Of a stretch of 64,000 nucleotides of DNA, positions 12,067 to 23,871 are shown one piece after another; the first letter of the stretch is position 1, and each line of letters opens with the position of its first letter. This stretch comes from Mucidula mucida (lineage: Eukaryota > Basidiomycota > Agaricomycetes > Agaricales > Physalacriaceae). Location of the stretch: NCBI GenBank assembly GCA_015501055.1, contig JADNYV010000012.1, forward strand, positions 310,001 to 374,000. The letters are read 5' to 3'. A program made the translations under genes and the position numbers. The notes below the pieces were generated by a model. The model did no database searches and was not told where the DNA came from. It worked only from the letters and a program-made list of their open reading frames with translations.

Positions 12067-13242
12067 ATGGATGAATTCATGGGAGGTACCTTTCCGATGG
12101 GCGGCCGCGGCGGTCAAAGCGGCGATGCTACAACGCCAGACAAGTACGATCTTGTGCTATCAACCAAGGCGATGGCTGACATTTTCGTAGCGGCGAGGTT
12201 ATTCACATCTCATCTCTGGCCTTATTGAAGGCGAGTGGTATTCGACTGATCCTACGGTCTTTCTCAAAAACGTACAGATGCTGAAACACGGACGCGCTGG
12301 TGTCCCTATGGAAGTCATGGGTCTGATGCTGGGCGAGTTTGTCGACGAATACACTGTTCAGGTCATCGACGTCTTTGCTATGCCACAGTCCGGTACGACG
12401 GTCAGCGTAGAGTCTGTGGATCACGTTTTCCAGGCCAAGATGGTCGATATGCTGAAACAGACCGGACGGTGAGGTTTCCTCTCTCTCCGTTCCAAACTTG
12501 TCCATATTAAATTGTCATCCAGACCAGAAATGGTGGTCGGCTGGTATCATTCGCACCCCGGTTTCGGGTGTTGGTTATCCAGTGTAGATATTAATACTCA
12601 GCAGGTGAGCTATGCTTGTCATATGTCCTCAAGTTTGATATTGAACAAGTCTGTGCTAGTCCTTTGAATCCCTCAACTCTCGTTCCGTCGCCGTGGTCGT
12701 CGACCCCATTCAGTCCGTCAAGGGTAAAGTTGTCATTGACGCGTTCCGCCTGATCAATCCCCAAACTGTGATTGCTGGAAGGGAGCCTCGTCAGACGACC
12801 TCCAACATCGGTCATATCAACAAACCGTCAATACAGGCCCTCATTCACGGCCTCAACCGACACTACTACTCTATTGCTGTCAATTATCGCAAGACAGAAT
12901 TGGAGCAGGCCATGCTAATGAACCTACACAAACGCAACTGGACGGAAGGCCTCCGACTGCGAGACTTTCATCTGCATAAAGAAGACAACGAGAAAGCTAT
13001 CAAGGTATGCCGTGTTCAGGGTGTTATGAATGTCAGTTGACTTGGTCATTCAGTCCATGCTTTCTCTTTCAGAAGCATACAACAAATCGGTTCAGGAAGA
13101 ATCGACGCTGACTGCTGACCAGCTCAAGACGCGTCATGTTGGAAAACAAGACCCCAAGCGGCATTTAGAGGAAGCTGTTGAGAAGGCGATGGGAGACCAA
13201 GTTGTGCAGACACTGGGAACAATGCTCCTCGCCGAGCTATGA
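12067..13242 (+). CDS. RPN11: 26S proteasome lid deubiquitinase Rpn11
   Basis: Rpn11 is the zinc metalloprotease of the 19S lid that cuts ubiquitin chains en bloc from substrates. Six exons (12067-12143, 12191-12230, 12278-12468, 12523-12604, 12660-13004, 13054-13242) give 307 residues, the usual length. The JAMM motif is complete: [14 protein letters not shown], with zinc ligands His112, His114 and Asp125. The upstream catalytic Glu lies in [13 protein letters not shown]. The insert [17 protein letters not shown] and the end [17 protein letters not shown] match the family. Exon 2 ends in AAG and its intron (12231-12277) begins GC, not GT. No GT donor nearby keeps the frame. The stop is 48 bp from that of the convergent S18 gene. 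Confidence 0.96.
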
Positions 13243-13290
13243 TAACTTGACATTGTAATAAAAAAAGAGTGGATATTGGCTACGCTAAAG

Positions 13291-13974
13291 CTACTGGAAC
13301 TCGTCATTGTCTTCCAAGTCCGTAACTGGATTGGTGATCAATTGGTTTTTACGTGTGCTGAAAACAGGAATGAGCCCCATCATCCTAGCTCGTCTTATCG
13401 CTTTCCCGATGCGTCTCTGATTTTTGCGAGTGAGCCCAGTGACGGGACGGGTGTTGATTTTACCCATGCTGGACATGAAGTGATTTAGTACTTCGGGCGT
13501 TGTGGCATAGTCGAGTGGGTCGAGGCCAAGGGAATAGAAAATGTCGCGTTGACGGGCCTCCCTAACGTTTGGACCGACAGCAGGAGTCCGACGAACATGG
13601 CTCGGACGCGCTCTACGGGACTGGTAGGTCAGCTCGTAGGGACGGATGATCTTGGGGGTTGGTTAGATGGAATCGCTGGAGAAAGAGTAAACGCACCGAA
13701 GTATCGGGGAATTCTCTGAGATTCGATGTGGTACGTGTTCCCTCTGCTAAATGTGCAAGCTCCATTTCTGTGAATGTGAGCATCTCGTTAACAAGGTCAC
13801 GGGAAAAGACTGACTGGGACCGGTCGCTGGTGCCCTTTCGGCGGCATCGTGGAGAACTGAGGACAACTCCATCAATTCTGACGATTGGCTTGCTTTGGCT
13901 GCCTCGTTGCGAAGGACATTTCCCGTTGAAAAAGCGCGCAGACTAGCTGGTCGGCGGATGATGGAACGAAGCAT
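13291..13974 (-). CDS. Mitochondr. small-subunit ribosomal protein bS18m (one-base frame break)
   Basis: The protein belongs to the mitochondrial 30S subunit (Rsm18/MRPS18 family). The C-terminal exon (13650-13291) carries the diagnostic block MGKINTRPVTGL, then RKNQRRIGKAIRRARMMGLIP. The N-terminus MLRSIIRRPASLRAFSTGN is a good mitochondrial presequence. An intron at 13651-13696 is clear. Between the presequence exon and this intron the two halves are one base out of register. The break falls at the CCC run at 13801-13803, where one extra C would restore the frame. Because the gene should be essential, I infer a base-call error rather than decay. An unrecognised small intron is the alternative. 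Confidence 0.85.
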
Positions 13975-14371
13975 GCTGCAATGTAACGGTCACACGTGAC
14001 AGCGTTTCACCGTTTCCTGATACTGTAAGGATGCCAGCCACCAAGTACCTCCAAATGCCTTGCAGGTTAGTGCTCGGGCAAGGCAGAACCAGCGGAGGAC
14101 TATTAGTTACTCTTTCGAAAATAAAATTTTTAATTTAATTTAACCTATGCTTATGTACATCCAGACCCTGTCCTGGTCTGCCTCCGACCATCATCGTCGT
14201 CGTTGGGCCAACGTCGTCGCCATTTCCCGCTCCCTCTAATGTCATCTTGAACAAAGTTTGTCACCGCATTGCGCTCTACTCGCCCGCCCGTCACCGTCTC
14301 GGTTCCTCATTTCTCACTCGGCCTAGCACGCCTTCCTTCCCGCTTATCCTGTCTGCAATCTGGCCCTCCAC

Positions 14372-17300
14372 ATGTCAGAGTCTGGTCATTATCATCGGCA
14401 GCCGCCGAGTCCTCTTGTATTCTCACCAGAATCCGTCCTATCACCTTCCGCTCCTCTCGCCAACCCCAACGCCTCGGGCGGGTCTAGCACAGTGTCCATG
14501 CCCTTTGTCCGACGCCATGTCACCAGGCGCCTCAAGGCAGCAAAGGCGGAATGCGACAAGGAACTCCAACGTGTCACCAATAACATCACCGTGTTTTTCG
14601 AAGAGAGGCTTAGAGATGGAGATCATGAGACAGATCGTGAAATGAGGGACCGGGAACGAGATAGAGACTCTCAGCCCGGAGATTATGACCATTATTCCTT
14701 CACCGCCGCCGATCTGCGCTCAGACCCTCTTGCAGACGAGTCGAGCTCAGACGGCGGATACGAGGCTGAATTGGAATTCGGCAGTCGACATAGCCGTCAA
14801 GGTCAGTCACAGTCCCCTCCTTGACTTTCCGCTCAGACATGTCATTCAGCTTCAGCATCATCATCTATGAGTCCTGGCACATCCAGGAAACAAACAAATC
14901 CTTGGGATAAGCCCTTGAGTTCGTCCGTATCCTCGAGTGGTCTTGCCGCCAGTCCTGCAAGTTCAGTCATCGTCCTTCCCGAAGCGCCGTTAACTCGAAA
15001 GCAGGCCAATGCGGCCTCTGCGCCAGCAGCTTCCTGGTCCGCACAGGGCCCTTCACGGAGATTATCACGCACCATTCATATCCCTACCCGTCCAACACGT
15101 TCCGGTCAGAGCTCTCGTTCAACCTCGCGCTCACGCTCTCCTTTACCACACCTTCAAACTCATGCTTCCTTTGCTGATTATGGACCTCCTTCTTCCACTA
15201 CCAATCGCCGCTCTTCCCGAATCATCGTCGACGACCCAATTGATCCTATTATGGCGGCCCTGTATGACATTATCGGGGTGGCGACGGATGTTATGGACAT
15301 GTCTATTTCTCAACTGACAGCCCAGCCCAAGGCTTGTGAATCTCTTGTACAAAGAGTTCAGAATATCGGCAAAGCTTGGGACGAACATCCGGACTGGCAG
15401 GGTCGCAACTGGTATGTCCAAGTTCTTCTCGCGATTGCCGGTCTCAGTCGAGTGGTCGAATGGTGGGAGGCCGAAAAGCAATTCTGGAATTTTGACGACG
15501 ACGACGAAATGGATGAACCTTTGACGTTTGTGATGAAGCCTGCCGACGATTCGGTCCCTCCTGCTCCTACACCCACGACACGTCGAACAGATATGGAACT
15601 AGATTCTTTCAAACTGAATCCGGAAGATGAGCATAAACTTCGCATGTCTAGGCCGACTAGTCAGAGTCGACGAACTCGGGAGCCGTTACCAACTTCTTGG
15701 TCTTCAACAAAGGACGCGGACTCATCACTGAAAGGGCTACCCAAAGTTCAAGAGAATAATGAATCAGCCCGGGTTTTGGCCACTGAAAGGTTACGTCTGC
15801 AAGCCGAGACGGCTCAGAACCAGAACATCGTCATGGAGTTGAGCTTGGACGGTGACCGATTCATATGGGTGAATCATGCTTGGAGTATTGTCGTTGGGTA
15901 TGGTCCTTGTTCGTGCTACCAAAATTCCGCCTAATACATTCACAGATCGGACCCAGAGGATCTCATCAGCAACGGCATATCTGAACTGATTCATCCTGCT
16001 GACTCTCATGTCTTCCAACTAGCCACGCAGCGGCTTTTAGAAGACGATTCTCATACCGTGGAGGCTCAGTTCAGACTTCGCTTGGAGCGTGACGAAGAGC
16101 GCGAACCCCCAATCGGCCAGACGCTTTATCAGCGAATGGAGGGTAAAGGCATGCTCATGATCGACCGCGAGGATGGGGTACCAACCCACACCATGTGGGT
16201 TGTCAAACCTATTGCTTCCCCACGCTACGAACACGACTCTCCTGCCATAACGCTGATCGCCGCCGGTGATATTGATCCAGAGGAATTGCCCTCTTCTCCT
16301 GCTCTCGACACTACGCTTCCCGAAGAACCGCCCAAGTCGACGGATGCAGAGAATCCATTCCCTTTCAACGAGCCTATATGCACTGATCCTATACTGTGTC
16401 GCATCTGTGAATGCCAGATCCCTCAATGGTACTTTGAAAAGCACAGCGAAACGTGCGCGGAAACCCATCGTCTCGAGGCAGAGATATCCGAATGCAATGA
16501 GTCCATTTCCGAACTCCGAAATACTATTCGAGATTTGTGCGCTACCATGGATCGCTCTTCCCCTGTATCCACGCCGTATTATCGCGGCAAGCCCATATTT
16601 TCGCCTTCCACTTCTCCGATCATCTCCTCTCCTCTCCAGTTGTTCCGCGTCAACAAAATGCAAAGATTTGGTGTCAAGAAGATGCAGCGGAGGTTGCTGG
16701 ATCAACTGGAGGATATTTTGCAAGTGGCATACGAGGTGTCTGTGCCTTCCCTCAAAGAGGAAGAATCGAAAGAACCAATTGAACGTCAGCGGTTACTGTC
16801 TCCCACATCGGAGCGCAAGATGTCGCAGGTTAGGAATTGGGGCAAACCGACGACGGAGGATAACGCTCTCGGGATGCTTGTTCAGGACGCGGAGCGAGTG
16901 ATGCGTCAGAAGATTGACAACGTCGTGCGCATGCAGAATACGATCAGATATGCTGAGAAAATCTGGCATGAAGCTGAAGACAAGGTCGGCGCCTATTTAG
17001 CTACTCTGGATGATAGTAGCAGCGGTTCTAGCGAAAGCGGTGAAGAGGACGCTGTGGATCGTCATCACCTAGCCCTCGAGCCTGAGGACGCTCATGTTCC
17101 CATTGACGATCACTCGAGTACGACGTCTGAGTATGCGTTTACCGGAGATATCCAGTCTTCACCTGATCCTACGCCTATGGCCTCAACTTCTCCTATCCCT
17201 CCTCAATCTGCCTCTCCCGAACCTAGCACTGCTCCTCCACCGCCACCGCCACCCAACACTCGTCCTTTGCACACTCGTTCCTCGACTCCTTCTTCTATTT

Positions 17301-20204
17301 CTTCTCCTCTTGCTCTCGCAGCGCCAATAGTTGCTCCATCTCCCGAAGATCTCGTCCCAGCTATGGAACTCGATCCTGCTCCTCTCACTGTTAGAACCCG
17401 TAAATCATCCTCAAGTTTATTGGAACCTAACAGTGCGGTAACTCCTCCGGCTTCGCCGCAGGTCATGGCGCGCGACGGACCTACTCGCCAACGCTCTATG
17501 AAGCGTGGTCACAGACGGCATTCCACCGTCAATCATTCTTCTGGCTCCTCAGCGGTTCCTTTGTCTCCGAGACAGTCTTCAGTTAACCCGTTGACTCGCA
17601 CACAACCCGCTTCCATCAAGGACTTCGACATCATCAAACCGATCAGTAAAGGTGCCTTTGGTTCAGTCTTCCTGGCCAAGAAGAAAGTCACCGGGGATTA
17701 CTATGCGATCAAGGTTCTGAAGAAGGCGGACATGATTGCGAAGAATCAAATCACTAACGTCAAGGCGGAACGGATGATTTTGATGAAGCAAGCCGAATCG
17801 CCTTTTGTCGCAAAGTTGTACTTCACCTTCCAAAGCAAGGAGAACCTCTATCTTGTTATGGAGTACCTGAACGGCGGAGACTGTGCTGCTCTGATCAAAT
17901 CCTTGGGCTCGCTGCCAGAGGAGTGGACAAAGAACTATATTGCTGAGGTTGTGCTTGGACTGGAATATCTGCATCAGCGTGGAGTTGTACATCGGTAAGT
18001 CTGCATTGACAATGTCATGAGCGGGGCTTGATTTCTCAATATTCTAGTGATCTGAAACCTGATAATCTACTCATTGACCAGCACGGCCATCTAAAGCTAA
18101 CAGATTTCGGTCTCAGTCGCATTGGATTACTTGGACGACAGACTCGCGAAAGTCAACTCGGTAGACCACAAACGAGATACAGTTCCCGATCACGACCGCC
18201 TTCCATCGATTCTGCGTATCTGTCGTCGCCTTTAGTCTATGCCGATGCTACTGGAGGTTCGTCGTACTTTACGCAGCGGACCCAGTCAATACCGCGTGTT
18301 GGGAACTCGCCTTACTTGCCTCCAACAGATGACGTTAGCGAGTCAAGTGGTTCTGAATCGGTCATGGGTTTCTACCCACGACGAGGGAAAAACAATGAAA
18401 GCCCTTTGCAGTCTTTTGCAACTGAGCTTACGACTGATTTAAGGTCCCACTCGCATTCCAACTCCAATTCACAAGGTGGAACACCGCCAGGTGAACAGAA
18501 GTTTGTGGGTACGCCAGACTACTTGGCACCAGAAACTATCCTGGGTTTGCGTGGCGATGATGCTGCAGTCGATTGGGTGGGTACAATGTAACGTTGCTTT
18601 TCAAAACTAATTACTGCTTTTAGTGGGCTCTTGGTGTCATTACCTACGAGTTTCTCTATGGTATTCCGCCTTTCCATGCGGAAACACCGGAACGTGTCTT
18701 CGAAAATATTCTATCTGGGATGATCGACTGGCACGAAGACTGGTACGAGTTCTCGCCAGAAGCTCACAACTTCATGCAACGCCTAATGACCATCGATCCG
18801 GCTTCCCGCCTTGGAGCTAATGGCGCCGACGAAGTCAAAGCGCATCCATTCTTTGACGACATCGAGTGGGATAAAGTCACATCGACTGAAGCCGCTTTCA
18901 TTCCTCAGGTCACTGATCCCGAATCGACCGACTACTTTGATCCTCGAGGTGCTATCCCTCAACTATTCCACGACGATGACCAAGTAGCGGTTGCGGGTCA
19001 ATCCACCATGAACAGTCCTGTGGTGGATGCGTCGATGCCCCCTCCTCCTCTTCCGATTCCTATGGCCGGCCGTGACCGCGACAATGTACCTCAGTCGGCT
19101 AGTGACGATTTTGGCTCCTTCAGCTTCAAGAATTTGCCTGTCTTGAAGCAAGCAAACGACGATGTCATCCGAAAATTGAAGACCGACCAGATGGTTCCTT
19201 TGACCCACGCGATTTCCGAAACGTCTGGGCTGCATAATCGTCGTCGGAGTCTGTCCACTCGCATCAAGAAACCACCAAGTGTTGTCACCACATCAGATCC
19301 TAAAGCCATCGCGACCAATCCTCCATCGCCTGCTACGTCTACGTCGTCAATAGCATCATCTCCGTCGCGAACCAGCACACCGGGCAGTGCGGGCCATGCT
19401 CGTAAACCTTCGGAATACGGGCCCGTCGATCGTTTCAAGCACAACCATTTAGATGGCGTAGACAGGCGAAATTCTATGCCTAGTCGATTACGAACAGCGT
19501 CTGTCTCTAGTGTGGGAGATGGATCAGGTTCTGAGACATGGAATTCGGGGCACGGTTCCATCGGGACACCGCCCTCTTCTGTGTACTCTATTGACTTGAG
19601 GAAAGGACCAGATCCCCATGATCGTGCAGTGACATGCTTGCTCGCGGAAGACAACCCTATTACTGCCAAGATTATCGAGACCTTGTTGATTCGGTTGGGT
19701 TGTCGGTGTGTTGTTGTGTCAGATGGTTCTGAGGCTATCAGTGTTGCGATGGGAGATATCAGTGCGTACTATACACTGAAACTGACGCCGTCATTGTTTT
19801 ACTGATTACTCCTCCAGAGTTTGACTGTATCTTGATGGATCTTCACATGCCAGTTCGTACGTTGTTAAAGTCTCGTTTCCTGAAACCGGTGGGCTAATGA
19901 GGGCGTCTAGTTGACGGGGAGGGTGCAGCGCGTTACATCAAAAGTACCAACAGCAAGAATACTAATACGCCGATTATTGCCGTCAGCGCGTACAGTGGCA
20001 CGGACCCAGGCGATGGTAATAACCTCTTTTCCGCTTCATTGTCAAAGCCCCTGCAGAAGGCAGACCTGTTATGTATGTCGTTATAAAGAACATTGCGGTG
20101 GCGCGTCTGACGTTTATTTTGCAGCTGTCATGCGCCAACTTGGCTTCAAAACGACCACAATGCCTGGTGCCACAAAAGTCACTGCATCTCATTCAATATC
20201 ATGA
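14372..20204 (+). CDS. RIM15: Rim15-type PAS / AGC kinase / receiver protein
   Basis: The kinase resembles yeast Rim15 and fission yeast Cek1, which drive quiescence and stress programmes under TOR, PKA and Sch9 control. Eight exons give 1822 residues with no frame break. Order: a low-complexity N-terminus; a PAS-like domain around 470-560 ([17 protein letters not shown]); a zinc motif near 641 ([20 protein letters not shown]); a kinase domain from about 1050 to 1430 ([41 protein letters not shown]). A serine-rich insert of about 128 residues lies between DFGLS and the GTPDYLAPE segment, as in this family. The C-terminal receiver domain (about 1685-1822) has [10 protein letters not shown], the phospho-acceptor Asp in CILMDLHMP (about 1737) and the SKPL lysine. 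Exons: 14372-14801, 14856-15897, 15946-17994, 18048-18576, 18624-19761, 19818-19856, 19911-20072, 20125-20204. Confidence 0.93.
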
Positions 20205-20707
20205 ACCCTCACGTCGCTCACGTTCTTTATGTTGCATTTATCTCATATGTTTTTTTTTTTTTTGCACCTATGCCACTATTTCTCGTCGGTCCTCTTTGAT
20301 ACGTTGCATCTCATTTCAGTTTCGTTCACCCCAGCATTCACCCCCGTTGTCCTGCATTGTACGCTATCTAGATCCACAATTTGTGCTACCAAATCCGCCA
20401 GACATTCCGCTGAATATATATATACTCGGCAACATTGTCAGTTGTTGACTGCTTTCATCGAATCACCGGCCGAGTGTTGTAATAATTGGGCTGGCTTATG
20501 TCCATTCAAAGTACTCCCAAGGCAAATGCAGGGGGATGCATTAAGGAAGTGGATGTTGGAATTTGGAAAGAAATGTCTTAAGCGCCCGCGCTGTTGGCGG
20601 ATTACCATCATCATAGACGCTGGACCCTTTCCTAATAAGCTCAGTGCGAAAACACTGACAGGCGCATTTCTCCGTCAACGACGACGAGCATTGGATCATG
20701 CACTCCT
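20205..20707. other. Intergenic region with a 14-15 bp poly-T tract
   Basis: This is the 3' region of the Rim15-like gene and the 5' region of the next plus-strand gene. A run of 14-15 T lies near 20250-20266. A short frame at 20229-20711 shows no known domain and overlaps the start of the next gene in another register, so I treat it as non-coding. Confidence 0.5.
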
Positions 20708-22891
20708 ATGACAATGCTTCCGGTACGTTTGCCTCCTGCTTTATTCATGCAGTGGCCTTATGATGCTGTGACAGAGCCCTGGCCCATTTCCCCGCCGACT
20801 GGCGACCCGCGCGATGTACGACGATACAGGTCGTCTACAGCGCCTGTACGCAGTACTAGTTACTCGCCGACGCGCCCACATCCGCCCATCCTGACCCCGG
20901 GCTACGTACCCTCAACCATCCACAAGCCGGACCTGTTCTTTGGCAGCAAATCGCCATCCACCAGCCCAGACCTTATTCGCGAGCGCTCTCCACCTGACCC
21001 TCCCCAATGGCCCTACGACTCGTATTTCGGTTCACAACCGCCCCCGCCCCCGCCCCCGCCCCCGCCACCACCACCAGTACCCTCACTTCCCTCATCCAGC
21101 CCCGAACTACCGTTTCCCTCTTATCCGAACGCCAGTCCTGAACCAAATGCCACTGAATCTCCCACCGATCCCGCGCAGCTCCAGCAGGCATTGGCGTTGT
21201 CGCGCACAGAGTCTACTAGGCAGGCGCAGTTTCTCGAAAAGCTCTCTAGTCAAGAGGAGGAGGATCTCGCGCGCGCTCTTGAGGAATCGCTCGGCATGAA
21301 TTCGTACACGTCGTCGGGCATGCGATCGTACAATGCACAGCCCGGCTCGTCCACGGATCGCATACTGGCCTCCGAAAGCACTTCGATAGTGCGTAGCGAG
21401 AGCTGGCAATCGCAGTATTCAGACGATGAGGCATTCGCTCGGCGACTTGCTGCTGAAGAGGAGGAACGTGATGCATCTCAATCGCACTTGGACGACGATG
21501 AGGCTTTTGCTAGGCACTTGGCTGCCCAGGAGGAAGAGGAGGAAGCTCAATTTCGCTCTCAGGCTCAGTCGCCGGCAGCTGGCCCTTCAAGTATATCTCA
21601 CACCATCAATTCTATGGATGAAGAGCTTGCGAGGAAAATAGCAGCTGAAGAGGAGCTGGAGAAGCAACGCAGTGCCGATGGTGGGCCCCTACCACTGATC
21701 AATGCCCCTTCTGCTCCTCCTGCGTATAACGACGCCATATCCCCGCCACTTACTAGCAACTCACGGAGTCCATCGCTCTCTGCTGCGGACTCGTCCTTGA
21801 TGGTCGAGTCAAGTCTATATCGCAGTAACTCCGCTGGATCTGCAAGCTCTTATTACAGTTCATCAGAGGTGCCACTTCCCAACTCGCGTCCGGCGAGTGC
21901 AGATGCAACACTATTAGGGTCGAATGGTCAGCTCCCAACGATTGGCTCATTATCATCGGTTAGTGAGGGAACAGAGGAGCCCCAACCGACTGTCGGAGGA
22001 AACCAGTTCGTGGACCAGGAGTTACTTCGGGGTGTCTGTACGTGTTCACGCGCGCTGTTCAATTTCTCTACTGACAATTTGTATAGCTATCGGCTTCGTT
22101 CCTCCAGCAATCACACCGACGCTACAAATCATGCAGGCTGTGATGCCAAACATTATATCCCTTCCCTATGGGCGATGTCCTCCTCTCCACTTTATGGCCC
22201 CCAACTGGCGGCATCTATTAAAGCTGATGGCGCGATTGTCGGGTACACGGGTGGAGCCGACGTTAGAGGCACTGTCGGTAATCAAGACAGACCTACATCT
22301 ACGGGTAGTGGTCCAATTTATCCGGGTAAGAGGACGTGATTCGCCCTCCTGATTTGTGACTTAACCATTTCTTAGCCCCACCCTGCCTCAATGGACTGGC
22401 GTACCGTGGTATGGTTTACGATTGACCATCCTGTTCCGCCGACGTTTCCTGGAGCGAAGAAATATACCACTAGCGATGTAGAGCTACTGCCCTGGTCGTA
22501 CACGCTCTCATCGCTGCCCAATGTGCTCCGAGATAGCGCCGATACACCTTTATCCAAGACGTATACCATACCCGCGACCGAAGCTTTACCCTATCCCAAA
22601 CTTCCTATTTCTTTCCCTAATCTCGCGCTGTATCTTCAAGCAGCATTAGATGAGTCGCGCCGTTACGCGCACGACAGTTCGACTGGCTTCCGCAAGCTTT
22701 CGCGGATGATGGACATGTGTTACCCTAGTCTGGATCGGATGGATGTCGGTGAGCAGTCTGAGAGGAGCAAGATGGGAGGGCTTTTCAAAAAGGTCATTGG
22801 CCGAGGAAATAAAAGCAACAAGTCAGGTCGACGCGGGAACGAGGATACGTATGAGCTGGTAACACCATTCGTGCCGGACGAGTGGGGTTAG
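20708..22891 (+). CDS. Ubiquitin-interacting-motif protein, proline-rich N-terminus
   Basis: Three exons (20708-22037, 22087-22325, 22376-22891) give 694 residues. After a Ser/Pro-rich N-terminus and a run of 13 prolines, the protein has QLQQALALSRTES and EEEDLARALEESL. These match the ubiquitin-interacting motif (acidic patch, central Ala, Ser). Related acidic helices follow: DEAFARRLAAEEE, DEAFARHLAAQEE and MDEELARKIAAEEE. The C-terminal half (ITPTLQIMQAVMPNIISLPYG, WFTIDHPVPPTFPGAKKY) looks folded but is unknown to me. The end carries a basic GRGNKSNKSGRR segment. A role as a ubiquitin-binding adaptor is inferred from the motifs only. ATGs at 20708, 20714 and 20747 are all possible starts. 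Confidence 0.82.
21039..21079 (+). repeat. CCCCCG hexamer microsatellite coding poly-proline
   Basis: Tandem cccccg units, ending in cca triplets, encode an uninterrupted proline run inside the UIM protein. Such a repeat is prone to length change. Confidence 0.75.
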
Positions 22892-23131
22892 GGATTGGGT
22901 GTACTCAAGTCCTTTATCTGGGACTTGCAAGCTGTGATGCATACTATATCTATTCATTATCTCTGTAGCCTGGTTTACTGTAGTAATAGCTTACTGTATC
23001 TGGATTTTGACTGCCTTCGGAGTGGTGAGGTCAATATCGATTCCTCGCAAGTGCAAGTCATCGGCCGACGATTATGACTAAATTTGGGATTCGTGATTCG
23101 TGAAGTCATCTCTTTGCTGTCAACGTCCATC

Positions 23132-23629
23132 ATGTCTACATCGGCTCGTCACAGAGGCGCTACGTCCGCGCCTGGCGATGGCTCTCGCACAATAACGTTA
23201 ACGCCAACCTTGTCAGATGAAGCACCGTCAAGGTCCAATTCCCCGCCGCCTGCTGGAACTTTGCGGCTCCGCGGGGCGCCCAGAAAACCCCGAGTTGCAT
23301 GGAGTGAGGACACTGTCGACAACGAGGGGTGTGGTCGTAAGAGCAGCAAAAGTGTGTTATAGCTCCTCGCCATGTTGTAGTACTGACTTCTGTCTGCAGT
23401 CTGTTGTATATATCACAAGCCGAAACGATTCGACGAGTCGTCAGACGAGGACTCTTCCTCTGACGATGATGGCGGCGCCCGTCCTGCTCACCGCCATTCG
23501 CGACACTGCCACCACGATGACTCGGCGGCACAAAAAAGCCGCGATGACGGTTCCACTGTTCATGAAGAGCACGCAGAGCCTAATGCCTATGAAGCCGATC
23601 CCAGCAAGAAAGGCAAAGGCAGGGCGTAA
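23132..23629 (+). CDS. YPI1: Type 1 phosphatase regulator Ypi1 (inhibitor-3 family)
   Basis: Ypi1, the fungal counterpart of PPP1R11, binds and controls the PP1 catalytic subunit Glc7. Two exons (23132-23351 and 23400-23629) give 149 residues. The PP1-docking RVxF-type motif is RVAW at residues 54-57, followed by SEDTVDNE. The family signature SSKICCIYHKPKRFDESSDE spans the intron (residues 71-90). The tail is acidic, then rich in histidine and lysine, and ends KKGKGRA. I use the ATG at 23132, since the frame upstream lacks another ATG of good context. It sits 240 bp after the UIM gene and faces the threonine aldolase tail-to-tail (242 bp between stops). Confidence 0.93.
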
Positions 23630-23871
23630 TCTACCTTACAGCAAGTTGTTGAGCCCGTCATATTTCCTATTAATCATGTAGCCTGCACAGTGAACCGAGC
23701 TTTTGTACACTCTACAATTGTATTACGATACCCCTCCATAGTCTGTACACACAGCCTCACGCGCATGACTCTCTAGAGTGCGTACCTTACCATGACGTTG
23801 TCTCTAATACCTGTAGTTTTAATCCACTGCACGAACGACATTCGATTCTGGGTTAATTCGCACGACCTCCT

